Positions 35,152 through 43,354 of a stretch of DNA of 64,000 nt are shown one piece after another. Within the stretch, counting starts at the first letter, position 1. Each line of letters begins with the position of its first letter. The notes under the pieces were generated by a model that saw only the letters and a program-made list of their open reading frames with translations, did not search any database and was not told the DNA's origin. Origin of the DNA: Glaciecola sp965660815 (GTDB taxonomy: Bacteria; Pseudomonadota; Gammaproteobacteria; Enterobacterales; Alteromonadaceae); NCBI GenBank assembly GCA_965660815.1, contig CBFIBG010000028.1, positions 23,226-87,225 of the forward strand. Reading direction: 5' to 3'. The position numbers and the translations under genes are program-made.

Positions 35152-35918
35152 TGAACGGTGCAGCGTTAGTTGAGAACAAACGTATATTAATTACTGGCGG
35201 CGCGTCAGGGATTGGAGCTGATAGTGCAAGGTTATTGGCGTCTAGGGGGGCCAAAGTCGTTATAGCCGATTTAAATGAGACTGAAGGCGAAAAGCTTGCT
35301 AAGCAAGCTCAAGAATTAGGACAAGACATATATTTTCACACAGTGGACGTCAGTCAAAAAGAGTCTGTTGAATCTTTATTTGCGTTTGCAATGAGTACTT
35401 TAGGCGGTCTCGATGCAGTGATAAATAATGCTGGAATAGATCATAAGCCTGCGCCATTACACGAACTTACCGATGAAGATTTCGATAGAAATATTGCGGT
35501 GAACTTAAAAGGCGTTTGGCATTGTATGCGAGCTGCAATTGCTTGCATGGCGGGTAAAGGGCCAGGTCATATTATCAACGTTGCATCGGTAGCAGGCTTA
35601 AGATCATCTCCAAGTATTTCGGCGTATAGTGCGTCCAAGCATGGCGTGATGGGACTGACTAAATCAGCGGCGGTCGAGTATGCGAAGATAGGGTTGCGGT
35701 TTAATGCAGTTTGTCCAAGCTTTATAGATACTCCAATGGTTCAAAATACTCTAGCTAAGGTAGACGATCGAACCCAAAAAGCCATCGTATACGCAAGTCC
35801 AATGCGTCGGCTAGGAAAAGTGGAGGAAGTGTCTTCAGCAATAGCATGGTTGTGCAGTGATGAGAGCAGTTTTATGAATGGTCATGCATTTACGCTAGAT
35901 GGCGGTATGTTGGCTTAA
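35151..35918 (+). CDS. Short-chain dehydrogenase/reductase, first of two
   Basis: NAD(P)-dependent 255-residue dehydrogenase. Motifs: ITGGASGIG (14-22), IADLNE for cofactor choice (acidic, so probably NAD), NNAGI (about 90), catalytic SVAGL and YSASK (about 160-164), and the C-terminal FMNGHAFTLDGGMLA. The length is standard. It begins one base inside the stop of the MDR gene and ends 15 bases before the next SDR. Substrate unknown; a 3-hydroxyacyl or sterol/hydroxy-lipid alcohol step would fit the operon. Confidence 0.94.
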   Translation: MNGAALVENKRILITGGASGIGADSARLLASRGAKVVIADLNETEGEKLAKQAQELGQDIYFHTVDVSQKESVESLFAFAMSTLGGLDAVINNAGIDHKPAPLHELTDEDFDRNIAVNLKGVWHCMRAAIACMAGKGPGHIINVASVAGLRSSPSISAYSASKHGVMGLTKSAAVEYAKIGLRFNAVCPSFIDTPMVQNTLAKVDDRTQKAIVYASPMRRLGKVEEVSSAIAWLCSDESSFMNGHAFTLDGGMLA

Positions 35919-35933
35919 ATAATAGGAGTGACT

Positions 35934-36695
35934 ATGAAAGATTTATTTGATTTATCAGGAAAAATAGCCTTGGTAACCGGTGCTAGCAGAGGCATTGGCG
36001 AGTCTATCGCTCGACTTTTAGCCGCTAAAGGCGCACATGTTATTGTCTCAAGTAGGAAGATAGAAGCCTGCCAAGCAGTTGCCAATTCAATTGTTGAAAG
36101 TGGTGGAAAGGCTTCAGCTTTTGCCTGTCATGTAGGAAGTATGGAGCAAATTGATTCTATTTTTACTTATATCAAAAGCGAATTTGGACAGTTAGACATT
36201 CTTGTAAATAATGCTGCAGCAAACCCGTACTTTGGACATATATTGGATACCGATCTGGGCGCATACAATAAAACCGTGGACGTCAATATCAGAGGGTATT
36301 TCTTTATGTCAGTTGCGGCTGGGAACATTATGAAAGAGCAGGGCGGTGGCGTTATCCTAAATACGGCGTCTGTAAATGGCGTGCGTCCAGGTGACATGCA
36401 AGGAATATATTCTATAACTAAAGCAGCCGTTATTAATATGACTCAAGCCTTTGCAAAAGAGTGCGGCAAGTTAAATATAAGAGTTAATGCTTTGTTACCT
36501 GGACTTACTGACACCAAGTTTGCATCAGCACTCACCACAAACGATCAGATACTAAAAACAGCCTTGAAAGTCATTCCTTTAGGACGAGTCGCTGACCCAG
36601 ACGAAATGGCAGGCACAGTTTTGTACTTGGTGTCAGATGCGTCTAGTTATACTACAGGGGCCAGTATAATTGTAGATGGCGGAATGCTGGCTTAA
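35934..36695 (+). CDS. Short-chain dehydrogenase/reductase, second of two
   Basis: NAD(P)-dependent 253-residue SDR. Motifs: VTGASRGIG (from about residue 15), SSRK (basic, suggesting NADP), NNAAAN (in place of NNAG), YSITK and PLGRVADPDEMAGTVLYL. ATG 35934 is chosen because AGGAG precedes it by 5 bases; a GTG two codons earlier is also in frame. It ends the acyl-CoA dehydrogenase operon, and a 12-bp hairpin follows. The different cofactor residues from the preceding SDR suggest opposite redox roles. Substrate unknown. Confidence 0.93.
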   Translation: MKDLFDLSGKIALVTGASRGIGESIARLLAAKGAHVIVSSRKIEACQAVANSIVESGGKASAFACHVGSMEQIDSIFTYIKSEFGQLDILVNNAAANPYFGHILDTDLGAYNKTVDVNIRGYFFMSVAAGNIMKEQGGGVILNTASVNGVRPGDMQGIYSITKAAVINMTQAFAKECGKLNIRVNALLPGLTDTKFASALTTNDQILKTALKVIPLGRVADPDEMAGTVLYLVSDASSYTTGASIIVDGGMLA

Positions 36696-36746
36696 CGTCA
36701 ATTTTTCATGCATCAAAGCGCAGTAGATGGCGCTGTCGTAGAGTAC

Positions 36747-36776
36747 AATTACTGTCGCAGTTGCGGCAGTAATTTT
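36747..36776. terminator. Bidirectional terminator between convergent operons
   Basis: AATTACTGTCGC (36747-36758) pairs with GCGGCAGTAATT (36763-36774) over 12 positions with one G-T wobble, around an AGTT loop. T residues follow on the plus strand, and the minus-strand stop lies immediately beyond. Confidence 0.85.
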
Positions 36777-37337
36777 CTAGAATTTAGGCGTTAAACTTAT
36801 GCTTCCTTGTTGAATACTCAAGTCAAGCGGTACTTTAGCCAAAAGCGCTTGTGCGGTGTTGTTTTTATCTAGGGTAAAGACTGGGTTTTCTTTAAGGTAG
36901 TCATTGAGTAAATCAACTACTTGACGGTTTAACGCTTTGATATTACCTTTGAACCCAGCGCCATCCACGCTCGCATTTATCAAATTTACATCGGTTAAGT
37001 AAATGGCGTCTTCGTCACTGTCAAAGATAGGTTTACCCTCCATCGAGAGGTTTAATTTAATAGGGTAATTGACAACAAAAGCCGATATAGAAGCGGTAGA
37101 TTCAACGTAAAGTGCAACTACTTGGCGCTGCTCAGGGCCTATTTGTACGTTGATGTTGTCTACTTTGAAATCCACCGGAATTTGCATAACTTTTAATTCT
37201 TGAGATAGATCTGGTATACCCTCTTGGATAACAGATTCTAGCTCTTCATTGTCGAGAGAGTATACAGACAATCCCGATGTTGCGCTGCACGCAGAAAATA
37301 ATACGATTGAGCTCAAAATCAATAGTGTGCGTGTCAT
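36777..37337 (-). CDS. YceB-like DUF1439 lipoprotein
   Basis: Probable outer-membrane lipoprotein of 186 residues. The signal is MTRTLLILSSIVLFSACS, with lipobox FSAC at about 14-17. The remainder, with the regular beta-strand pattern (ELKVMQIPVDFKVDNINVQI and VNYPIKLNLSMEGKPIFDS), fits the DUF1439/YceB family. I chose ATG 37337 (GGG 7 bases upstream) over the ATG 13 codons earlier, because it places the lipobox at the usual distance. Function unknown; proteins of this group are thought to sit in the envelope. Confidence 0.82.
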   Translation of the reverse strand: MTRTLLILSSIVLFSACSATSGLSVYSLDNEELESVIQEGIPDLSQELKVMQIPVDFKVDNINVQIGPEQRQVVALYVESTASISAFVVNYPIKLNLSMEGKPIFDSDEDAIYLTDVNLINASVDGAGFKGNIKALNRQVVDLLNDYLKENPVFTLDKNNTAQALLAKVPLDLSIQQGSISLTPKF

Positions 37338-37413
37338 AGTAAACCCTTTATTAAAAGCAATACGAGGTATGTACAAAGCCGGTGTTAAAACAACGGTTTA
37401 TTAATTATAAGCA

Positions 37414-37677
37414 TCAGCCAAACATATAGAGCAGAGAAAGAAGCATAAGTTGGATAAAAGTTACTATCCAAAAGTACACTCCCCACACAAGAATTTTTAT
37501 CCCTGTATTTTCCAGATTTTGCTTACGTTTTGTAATTACAAATGCGATAAGCGATGAAATCACGGCGATGCCAATAAGATAAAGGTGCCATTGTATTTTG
37601 TTATTTGCTGCATGTGCTATTGGACTGTAAGCAAGTAACACTATGGTAATTTTGTAAAAGTGTTCGGCCACATTCAT
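37414..37677 (-). CDS. Small membrane protein, unknown
   Basis: An 87-residue protein with three hydrophobic segments (about 8-22, 30-48 and 61-86) and a short basic loop (TKRKQNLENTG). It has no recognised family. It is on the same strand as the YceB-like lipoprotein gene, 76 bp upstream, and could be co-transcribed. ATG 37677 is the only plausible start. Confidence 0.55.
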   Translation of the reverse strand: MNVAEHFYKITIVLLAYSPIAHAANNKIQWHLYLIGIAVISSLIAFVITKRKQNLENTGIKILVWGVYFWIVTFIQLMLLSLLYMFG

Positions 37678-37982
37678 TGTTGCTAATTATTGTTGTGTAC
37701 TTTATTTAGAATAAAATACAGATATTAGTTCACATTATTTAAACTTTATTGAAATAAAGAACCTATTTTAGTAGGTACGCTCGTTTATTGTGCAATTAAA
37801 GACAGTAGACTGTTGATGATAATCAACATGACTCAAAAGGGCGTACTTGACCTAACTGGGTGCCGCGATAGGAGATTAGCGTTGAACGAGATGTTTGTCG
37901 CTAAGAAAGGCATTAATTGTGAGCAAGCGGTAAAAGCTTTAGTGCATCTGCATTAATTATGAACGACAGATAATAGCCATGT
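37678..37982. other. Intergenic region with a short ORF
   Basis: About 305 bp between two minus-strand genes. It contains a 46-codon plus-strand frame (37816-37956) given separately. The rest is AT-rich (about 37690-37800) and could hold a promoter for the small membrane protein gene. No hairpin of note was seen. Confidence 0.45.
37816..37956 (+). CDS. Possible 46-residue small protein
   Basis: ATG-to-TAA frame whose product includes MTQKGVLDLTGCRDRRLALN and later KKGINCEQAVKALVHLH. It has mixed, non-repetitive composition with two Cys, which is unusual for chance AT-rich sequence. A second ATG lies at 37828. No good ribosome binding site precedes either, and both neighbours are on the other strand. 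It is reported as a candidate only. Confidence 0.3.
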   Translation: MIINMTQKGVLDLTGCRDRRLALNEMFVAKKGINCEQAVKALVHLH

Positions 37983-38237
37983 TTATGCTTTAATGTCCAC
38001 AGAATTAGCGTTGTTTTCATAACGCCTATCACGCCCTGAACGGGTGTCAATCAAGGGTTTTATATTACGTTTTCTCCTATCTTCCCCTTTACGCTTTTCT
38101 TGGCCTTCAACAGGCACAATCAATGGTTTTTTACCAGCATCGGCATTAGATTCAGATTTCTCAAACTTAACTGAAGAGCGCTTACTGGGCTTCAACCGTA
38201 AGTTGTTGATAGGCAAAAAATGTGAAGGAATTGTCAT
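37983..38237 (-). CDS. Small basic protein with two RxGxDRR motifs
   Basis: An 84-residue, very basic protein (MTIPSHFLPINNLRLKPSKR at the start) with the motif RKGEDRR at about 49-55 and RSGRDRR at about 66-72. Related RxGxDRR stretches occur in small gammaproteobacterial proteins of unknown function; I do not know a role. The remainder appears disordered. The start is well supported: AAGGAG lies seven bases before ATG 38237. Nucleic-acid or nucleotide binding would be consistent with the Arg clusters, but that is inference. Confidence 0.65.
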   Translation of the reverse strand: MTIPSHFLPINNLRLKPSKRSSVKFEKSESNADAGKKPLIVPVEGQEKRKGEDRRKRNIKPLIDTRSGRDRRYENNANSVDIKA

Positions 38238-38605
38238 TAGTTGACTCCTTATCGCTATTTTTAATGTCTTTATCTGGTCGGGTAAAAGGTTATACGTGAC
38301 GGGTATTGAATTGTAACGAGCTTAAAAAAAAGCTCTACCCGCTCCTTCACCTCTAATAATACTGCAACTAAATTAAAAGAAAAAGACTTTCTCAATGTCC
38401 GTATCGACCGGAATTACAATATCTTTAATTTTTTTTATAAGTATATTTAATAACACAGCCCTTCACATTCAAGTCAAGGGCTGCATGTTGACACAGGCTC
38501 TAAAGTATTTACCCATGGAGGTTGAAGGCTTTAATTAGACTTAATCGACAACCAGCGGATAAAGATGTATCAGCAATGCTAATTGGATCTTATCTATACA
38601 CTTAT
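38238..38605. other. Intergenic region with a long-loop hairpin
   Basis: About 370 bp. CAGCCCTT (38456-38463) and AAGGGCTG (38476-38483) form an 8-bp stem around a 12-base loop, 120 bases beyond the aminotransferase stop on the minus strand. It may be a weak terminator for that gene. The left part holds the promoter of the small basic protein gene. Confidence 0.45.
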
Positions 38606-39796
38606 CTACAGAGTTTGTGCAATGGCCTTTGCTAAAGTTTCAACGTTATTTTTGTTAATCCCTGCAATGTTTACACGGCTTGAATCCACGAAATACACGC
38701 TGTGTTCATTTCTAAGTTGTTGCACTTGACTGGGAGGAATACAAAGAAATGAAAACATACCTTTTTGAGTGTTTATAAAGCTAAAATCTTTGTCTACGCC
38801 CTGTGTATTTAGATTGGTCACTAGCATGCTTCGTAACTCTGTCATTCGGTTGCGCATCGCGTCTACTTCACTTTCCCAAAGTGTTTTTAGGCTACCATCG
38901 TTCAAGATAATATCTACCAGCGCACCACCGTAAGATGGGGGCATTGAATATATTCCTCTGGCCACACTTTGTATTTGGGATTGCGCTTTTGTTTTAACTT
39001 CAGGATTTTTGCAAATAATAGCAGCCAGTCCAACGCGTTCTCTGTACAAACCAAAGTTTTTTGAGCATGATGCAGCAACGATAACTTCATCTAGGTTTTC
39101 GACTAATAACCTTAACCCATAGGTGTCTTCTTCTATTCCATCGCCAAAGCCCTGGTAAGCAGTATCAACGAAAGGAAGGAAGCCTTTATCAGATGCCAGT
39201 TTTACCAATTCTTGCCATTGCTCTTTGCTAAGGTCTGCACCAGTTGGGTTATGGCAGCATCCGTGTAGTAAAACTACATCGCCTGATTCAACATTAGACA
39301 AACAGTCCATCATTTCGTCAAATTTGATACTGGCAGATGCTTTGTCAAAATATGGATAAGTCTTAAGTTCCAGCCCAGCATTGCCGAGAAGCGGGATGTG
39401 ATTAGCCCATGTAGGATCGCTCACCCACACAGTAGTATTTTTATTTACGCGCATAAGTAGCTCAGCTAAAATTCGCAATGCGCCACAACCACCCGGGGCT
39501 TGCACCGCGGCTACTCGATTGTCGCGAAGAGCGCTCGAGTCTTGACCAAGCAACAAATCAAGCATGCCGTCTATAAATCCTTGATGTCCTTGAGGCGTTA
39601 TATAAACTTTGGAGGTTTCGCGACTAGATAATACTTTTTGAGCCTGTATTACTGAATCAAGAATAGGGGTGTTGCCAAACTCGTCCTTATATACTCCGAC
39701 TCCTAAATCAATTTTATGTGGATTAGTATCTTGTTTAAAAGCAGTAGACAATCCAAGAATCGGATCGGGTGCTAGGGCAGACAGGGTTTCAAACAC
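38606..39796 (-). CDS. Aspartate/aromatic aminotransferase (class I, AspC/TyrB group)
   Basis: Fold-type I PLP aminotransferase of 396 residues, cytoplasmic. PLP Lys246 lies in AASCSKNFGLYRERVG, Asp211 in VDTAYQGFGDG contacts the pyridine nitrogen, HNPTGADLS (182-190) contacts the cofactor, and the C-terminal SRVNIAGI holds the substrate-carboxylate Arg. These are the features of the group Ia enzymes that transaminate aspartate, tyrosine and phenylalanine. Which substrate it prefers cannot be read from the sequence. It is downstream of the NRDE gene on the same strand, 120 bp away. Confidence 0.94.
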   Translation of the reverse strand: MFETLSALAPDPILGLSTAFKQDTNPHKIDLGVGVYKDEFGNTPILDSVIQAQKVLSSRETSKVYITPQGHQGFIDGMLDLLLGQDSSALRDNRVAAVQAPGGCGALRILAELLMRVNKNTTVWVSDPTWANHIPLLGNAGLELKTYPYFDKASASIKFDEMMDCLSNVESGDVVLLHGCCHNPTGADLSKEQWQELVKLASDKGFLPFVDTAYQGFGDGIEEDTYGLRLLVENLDEVIVAASCSKNFGLYRERVGLAAIICKNPEVKTKAQSQIQSVARGIYSMPPSYGGALVDIILNDGSLKTLWESEVDAMRNRMTELRSMLVTNLNTQGVDKDFSFINTQKGMFSFLCIPPSQVQQLRNEHSVYFVDSSRVNIAGINKNNVETLAKAIAQTL

Positions 39797-39916
39797 AATA
39801 AACCTTCCTCAATGTAAATATGTTAAATAAAATTTCTCGCATTATGCCAATATTTGGTCTAATTTCGAGAAAAATATAATAAAAAAATCCAAGTTGAGAC
39901 TAGTGTCTGTGATGGA

Positions 39917-40714
39917 TTAGGTAGTTTGCTCTAAATAAGTAGCATCTGAGTTAATCATAAACTCATATTGATGAGTTTCAACCAGCATGGCTTCAGCCGA
40001 ATATGTGCGTTCTTCCCAATACGCTTTTTGCTTACTATCTATCAACAAGACTGTACTTGAACGTGTTCCGTAGTCAGGACTTTGAATGAAAATTGACGAT
40101 AATCGTTTTTCCCACATTAATGGGACACCGGTTCTAGGCAGGCGTGCATCTTCCGCTAATTGTTTATTAGACAATAATTCAAATAAGTGTTCTTGATTGA
40201 CTGTTTGAGTGTTTTGACAATAATTCGCTAATGTATTTCTGCCCATATCGAGTTTAGGCCAAGGGCTGTTCAGACTGGCGTTACTCAAGCCATAAACACC
40301 ATCGTTAAGCACATATGCATTATTCTCAAAGCTATTATAAACAAAAAGTTTGTTAAGGGAGCCAAATAAAAGATTATATCCGTTATAGTCGTTTCTACTT
40401 TTCTTGAGCTTATCCAAGTAGTCTTCAGGTTTAATATCCAGTGTTAAAAAATCGGAGACTAGCTTGCCTCTGGTAACAGGGTTTGGATGTTCTTTACCAG
40501 GCGCTCTTATGTTGGTTAATGCTGAAATTCGTCCTGTTTTAGTTATGCCCATCCAAGTACCGCCCCCGACCATATCCCGTCCTGCTAATAGATTGGGTTG
40601 GGCGGCCCAAAAATGGGAAGGTTTGGTCTCTCTTGCATGAAATTCATCGCGATTAGCAGCGATAATTAATGGGTAGTCTGAATGGTGATTAACTGCAATA
40701 AATAAAATACACAT
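39917..40714 (-). CDS. NRDE-family (TANGO2-like) protein
   Basis: A 265-residue cytoplasmic protein of the NRDE/TANGO2 superfamily, related to Ntn-type hydrolases but without known enzymatic function in bacteria. The conserved Met-Cys N-terminus (MCILFIAVNHHSDYPLIIAA), NRDEF (about 21-25) and GGGTWMGIT (about 49-57) are present, as is the late VPLMWEKRLSSIF with GTRSSTVLLID. I chose ATG 40714 because the family starts with Met-Cys; an upstream extension in frame adds a poor 24 residues. It is divergent from the PLP enzyme gene, 194 bp away. Confidence 0.88.
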   Translation of the reverse strand: MCILFIAVNHHSDYPLIIAANRDEFHARETKPSHFWAAQPNLLAGRDMVGGGTWMGITKTGRISALTNIRAPGKEHPNPVTRGKLVSDFLTLDIKPEDYLDKLKKSRNDYNGYNLLFGSLNKLFVYNSFENNAYVLNDGVYGLSNASLNSPWPKLDMGRNTLANYCQNTQTVNQEHLFELLSNKQLAEDARLPRTGVPLMWEKRLSSIFIQSPDYGTRSSTVLLIDSKQKAYWEERTYSAEAMLVETHQYEFMINSDATYLEQTT

Positions 40715-40908
40715 GATAAGAGCAAATGCCGTTCTATAATGAATTTTTTTCACCACTATAACACAATCATAGTTGCATATTGGCAATATAGATATTTTCC
40801 TTTTTTACACCAATAAGCTAGTACAAAAGGCAGAATTAGTTTGATAACTTTGCGCCTCTACAGAAATCATATATGATCCACAATAATTGCAGACCTAGGA
40901 AGAATTTA

Positions 40909-42171
40909 GTGAAAGAATTAAAGCAAGACACTCGGTTAGTTCATGCAGACCGATTACTCAACACGCCAGAAGACGGCGCGGTACATCAGAGTACCAATAA
41001 CTCTGTGCTATTCGCTTTTGAAGATGTGTCTGATTTAGAGTCGGTTTTCCAAGGTAAAAGTGTCGGTCACGTGTATTCTCGCAGCTCTTCTTCCTCTGCT
41101 GTTGCTTTACAAAATATGTTGGCGCATTTTGATAAGGCACTGACATCTACCGTTTTTTCGACAGGAATGGCGGCAATAAGTGCCACTATTTTTTCGTTAT
41201 TAAAGGCAGGCGATCACATCATTGTGAGTCAATATCTTTTCGGAAACACCAGAAGTTTTTTTGATAATTTACAAAATTTTGCAATACAAGTGGATTACGT
41301 AGATGTGACTCATAGTCAAAACGTAAAAGACAAAGTTAAACCAAATACCAAAATTGTGTTTTGTGAAACTATTGCTAATCCAGGCACGCAAATTGCCGAC
41401 TTGGAAAACATAGCGACCATATGCAGCGAAAATAACGTGTTGTTTATTGTTGATAATACTATGACGCCGAGCGTTATGTTTGATGCAAAAGAATTTGGAA
41501 TAAATATCCTTACGACGTCACTTACAAAATATGTGGCCGGCCATGGAAATGTGCTAGGTGGTGCGGTGATAGACCTAGGCAATTTTGATTGGAATGAATA
41601 CTCTAATATTGACGATTTTTACAAAACGGCCCCTCAAGAGATGTGGGGCTCAATTCAAATACGTAAAAAAGGACTGCGTGATATTGGAGCAACGCTCGCA
41701 CCTCAGTCCGCGCATGTTATTTCTATGGGGGCCGAAACCCTCTCTATGAGAATGCAGAAAACATGCGACAATGCCCTGATATTAGCTAAGTATTTAGAAT
41801 CACACGCCGCCATTAGGAAAGTGAACTATCCGGGTTTAGATACTCACCCACAACATAGCAAGGCTCGGACATTATTTAAAATGGATTCCAATCAAGGACT
41901 GAAAAACGTATTTGGTGGCATATTGAGTATTGAATTAAACGAACAATATGGCGTCAGGCAAGTATTAAATAGTCTAAATGTGATACTAAGCGCTACTCAT
42001 CTAGGCGATACACGAACTCTCGCGTTACCTGTGGCCACTACGATTTTTTATGAAAATGGGATGGAAAAGCGCCAACAGATGGGCATTTCAGAATCGTTGA
42101 TTCGTCTGTCTGTCGGCTTGGAACACCCTCAAGATCTTATTGATGATCTTAAACAAGCGCTCGATATATAA
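40909..42171 (+). CDS. Cys/Met-metabolism PLP enzyme (cystathionine gamma-synthase/lyase family)
   Basis: Trans-sulfuration-type PLP enzyme of 420 residues. It carries VYSRSS (variant of YSRxxNPT), FSTGMAAISAT near the cofactor phosphate, DNTMTP near 182, and PLP Lys207 in TSLTKYVAGHGNVLGG. Related proteins include cystathionine gamma-synthase, O-acetylhomoserine sulfhydrylase and methionine gamma-lyase; the sequence does not tell which. GTG 40909 is chosen because AGGAAG lies six bases before it and the family usually starts near KELKQDTRLVHA. The upstream ATG (40873) would add 12 residues without a good ribosome binding site. Confidence 0.92.
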   Translation: MKELKQDTRLVHADRLLNTPEDGAVHQSTNNSVLFAFEDVSDLESVFQGKSVGHVYSRSSSSSAVALQNMLAHFDKALTSTVFSTGMAAISATIFSLLKAGDHIIVSQYLFGNTRSFFDNLQNFAIQVDYVDVTHSQNVKDKVKPNTKIVFCETIANPGTQIADLENIATICSENNVLFIVDNTMTPSVMFDAKEFGINILTTSLTKYVAGHGNVLGGAVIDLGNFDWNEYSNIDDFYKTAPQEMWGSIQIRKKGLRDIGATLAPQSAHVISMGAETLSMRMQKTCDNALILAKYLESHAAIRKVNYPGLDTHPQHSKARTLFKMDSNQGLKNVFGGILSIELNEQYGVRQVLNSLNVILSATHLGDTRTLALPVATTIFYENGMEKRQQMGISESLIRLSVGLEHPQDLIDDLKQALDI

Positions 42172-42442
42172 AGCAGTTTATTCACATTATAGACTCAAGG
42201 GTGCCTTAGGTACTCCACTGTTTTTCTGTCTAATATATTTTCAATATCTCATCACCAATACTTATATTTTGTCCTCTCACCCGGTTACGATGAATTCTTT
42301 AACGGCAGTGAGGGGGTTAAATATATGTTAATAAAACCGAACAGTTCTAAAAAATAGAAAGGTATAAGCAAAATTTAGCAATTTTATTTCGTTTTAATCA
42401 TAACTATTATGAATGTTAAGATAACAACGTAATGGAGAATGT

Positions 42443-43057
42443 ATGAACAATGTACTGGTGATTAACTCAAGTTTAAACGGTAAAGCGGGTAACAGTAACA
42501 AAGCAAGCGAGCATTATATTGATCAACTAAAAAAATCCAATGAATCAATCAAAGTGACTGAACTGGATTTGAATTCTGAGGGCTTACCTCATTTGAGTAT
42601 TGAAGAAATGCAAGCTTGGTCAGTTCCTGCGGATGATCGCGATGCAGTCCAAACAGAACTGGCAAGTTTTAGCGACAGGTACATCAAACTGATTCAACAG
42701 GCTGATAAAATTGTACTTGCCGTGCCTATGTACAATTTCGATAGTCCGTCGGTATTAAAAGCTTTCTTTGACAGAATTGCTAGAGTTGGCATTACTTTCA
42801 AATATACCGAACAAGGTCCAATTGGCCTAATTAAAGATAAGCAAGTTGTGGTATTAGCGGCAAGGGGCGGTAAATATCAAGGAACCGAACTGGACACACA
42901 ATCTTCATACTTATCAAACTTTCTAGCATTTTTAGGTATGACGCAGGTCAAGTTTCATTACATTGAAGGCCTAGCAATGGGCGAGGAAAGCGCTAAATCT
43001 GCCTGGGAAAACTTTTTTGAAGAAATTATTGAACCAAAAGCAATACTAGAGGACTAA
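42443..43057 (+). CDS. azoR: FMN-dependent NADH-azoreductase
   Basis: Cytoplasmic flavodoxin-fold oxidoreductase that reduces quinones and azo compounds with NADH, probably a dimer. The N-terminus VLVINSSLNGKAGNSN forms the FMN phosphate loop, and VPMYNFDSPSVLKAFFDRIA (about 94-113) and AARGGKYQG (about 139-147) are AzoR signatures. Length 204 matches AzoR of E. coli (201). GGAG precedes ATG 42443. It is monocistronic, with a strong terminator 61 bases after the stop. Confidence 0.95.
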   Translation: MNNVLVINSSLNGKAGNSNKASEHYIDQLKKSNESIKVTELDLNSEGLPHLSIEEMQAWSVPADDRDAVQTELASFSDRYIKLIQQADKIVLAVPMYNFDSPSVLKAFFDRIARVGITFKYTEQGPIGLIKDKQVVVLAARGGKYQGTELDTQSSYLSNFLAFLGMTQVKFHYIEGLAMGEESAKSAWENFFEEIIEPKAILED

Positions 43058-43118
43058 TAAACTATGGCAGATGGGAGGTGTCCTGTTTGTCAGTGTGTTC
43101 CTAGTTGAGTGTGTTGAT

Positions 43119-43145
43119 AGCCCCACCTTGTGTGGGGCTTTTTTA
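43119..43145 (+). terminator. Rho-independent terminator after azoR
   Basis: AGCCCCAC (43119-43126) pairs perfectly with GTGGGGCT (43132-43139) around CTTGT, and a T-run follows immediately. Confidence 0.95.
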
Positions 43146-43280
43146 TTTCTGTTGCCCAATTTTTCTTCCTATCTTTTGAATACGTTCATATGGTTTCCAT
43201 TGAATTTAAACCTATGTTTTAAATTATTTGGCCAAAAAATTATTTAAAACAAATAAATTGCTTGATGAAATAGACTTAAT

Positions 43281-43294
43281 CGTTTAAGTTAACG
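43281..43294. promoter_or_regulatory. Possible operator upstream of the GPH transporter
   Basis: CGTTTAAGTTAACG is an imperfect palindrome (CGTT...AACG) 60 bases before the transporter start. LacI-type regulators of sugar genes bind sites of this general kind. No regulator gene lies nearby in this window, so the assignment is inference. Confidence 0.3.
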
Positions 43295-43354
43295 AATTGT
43301 TAATTATTAATCCTTTTAACTGATACGTTAAATTAAATAGTAGTAGGAAAAAGT

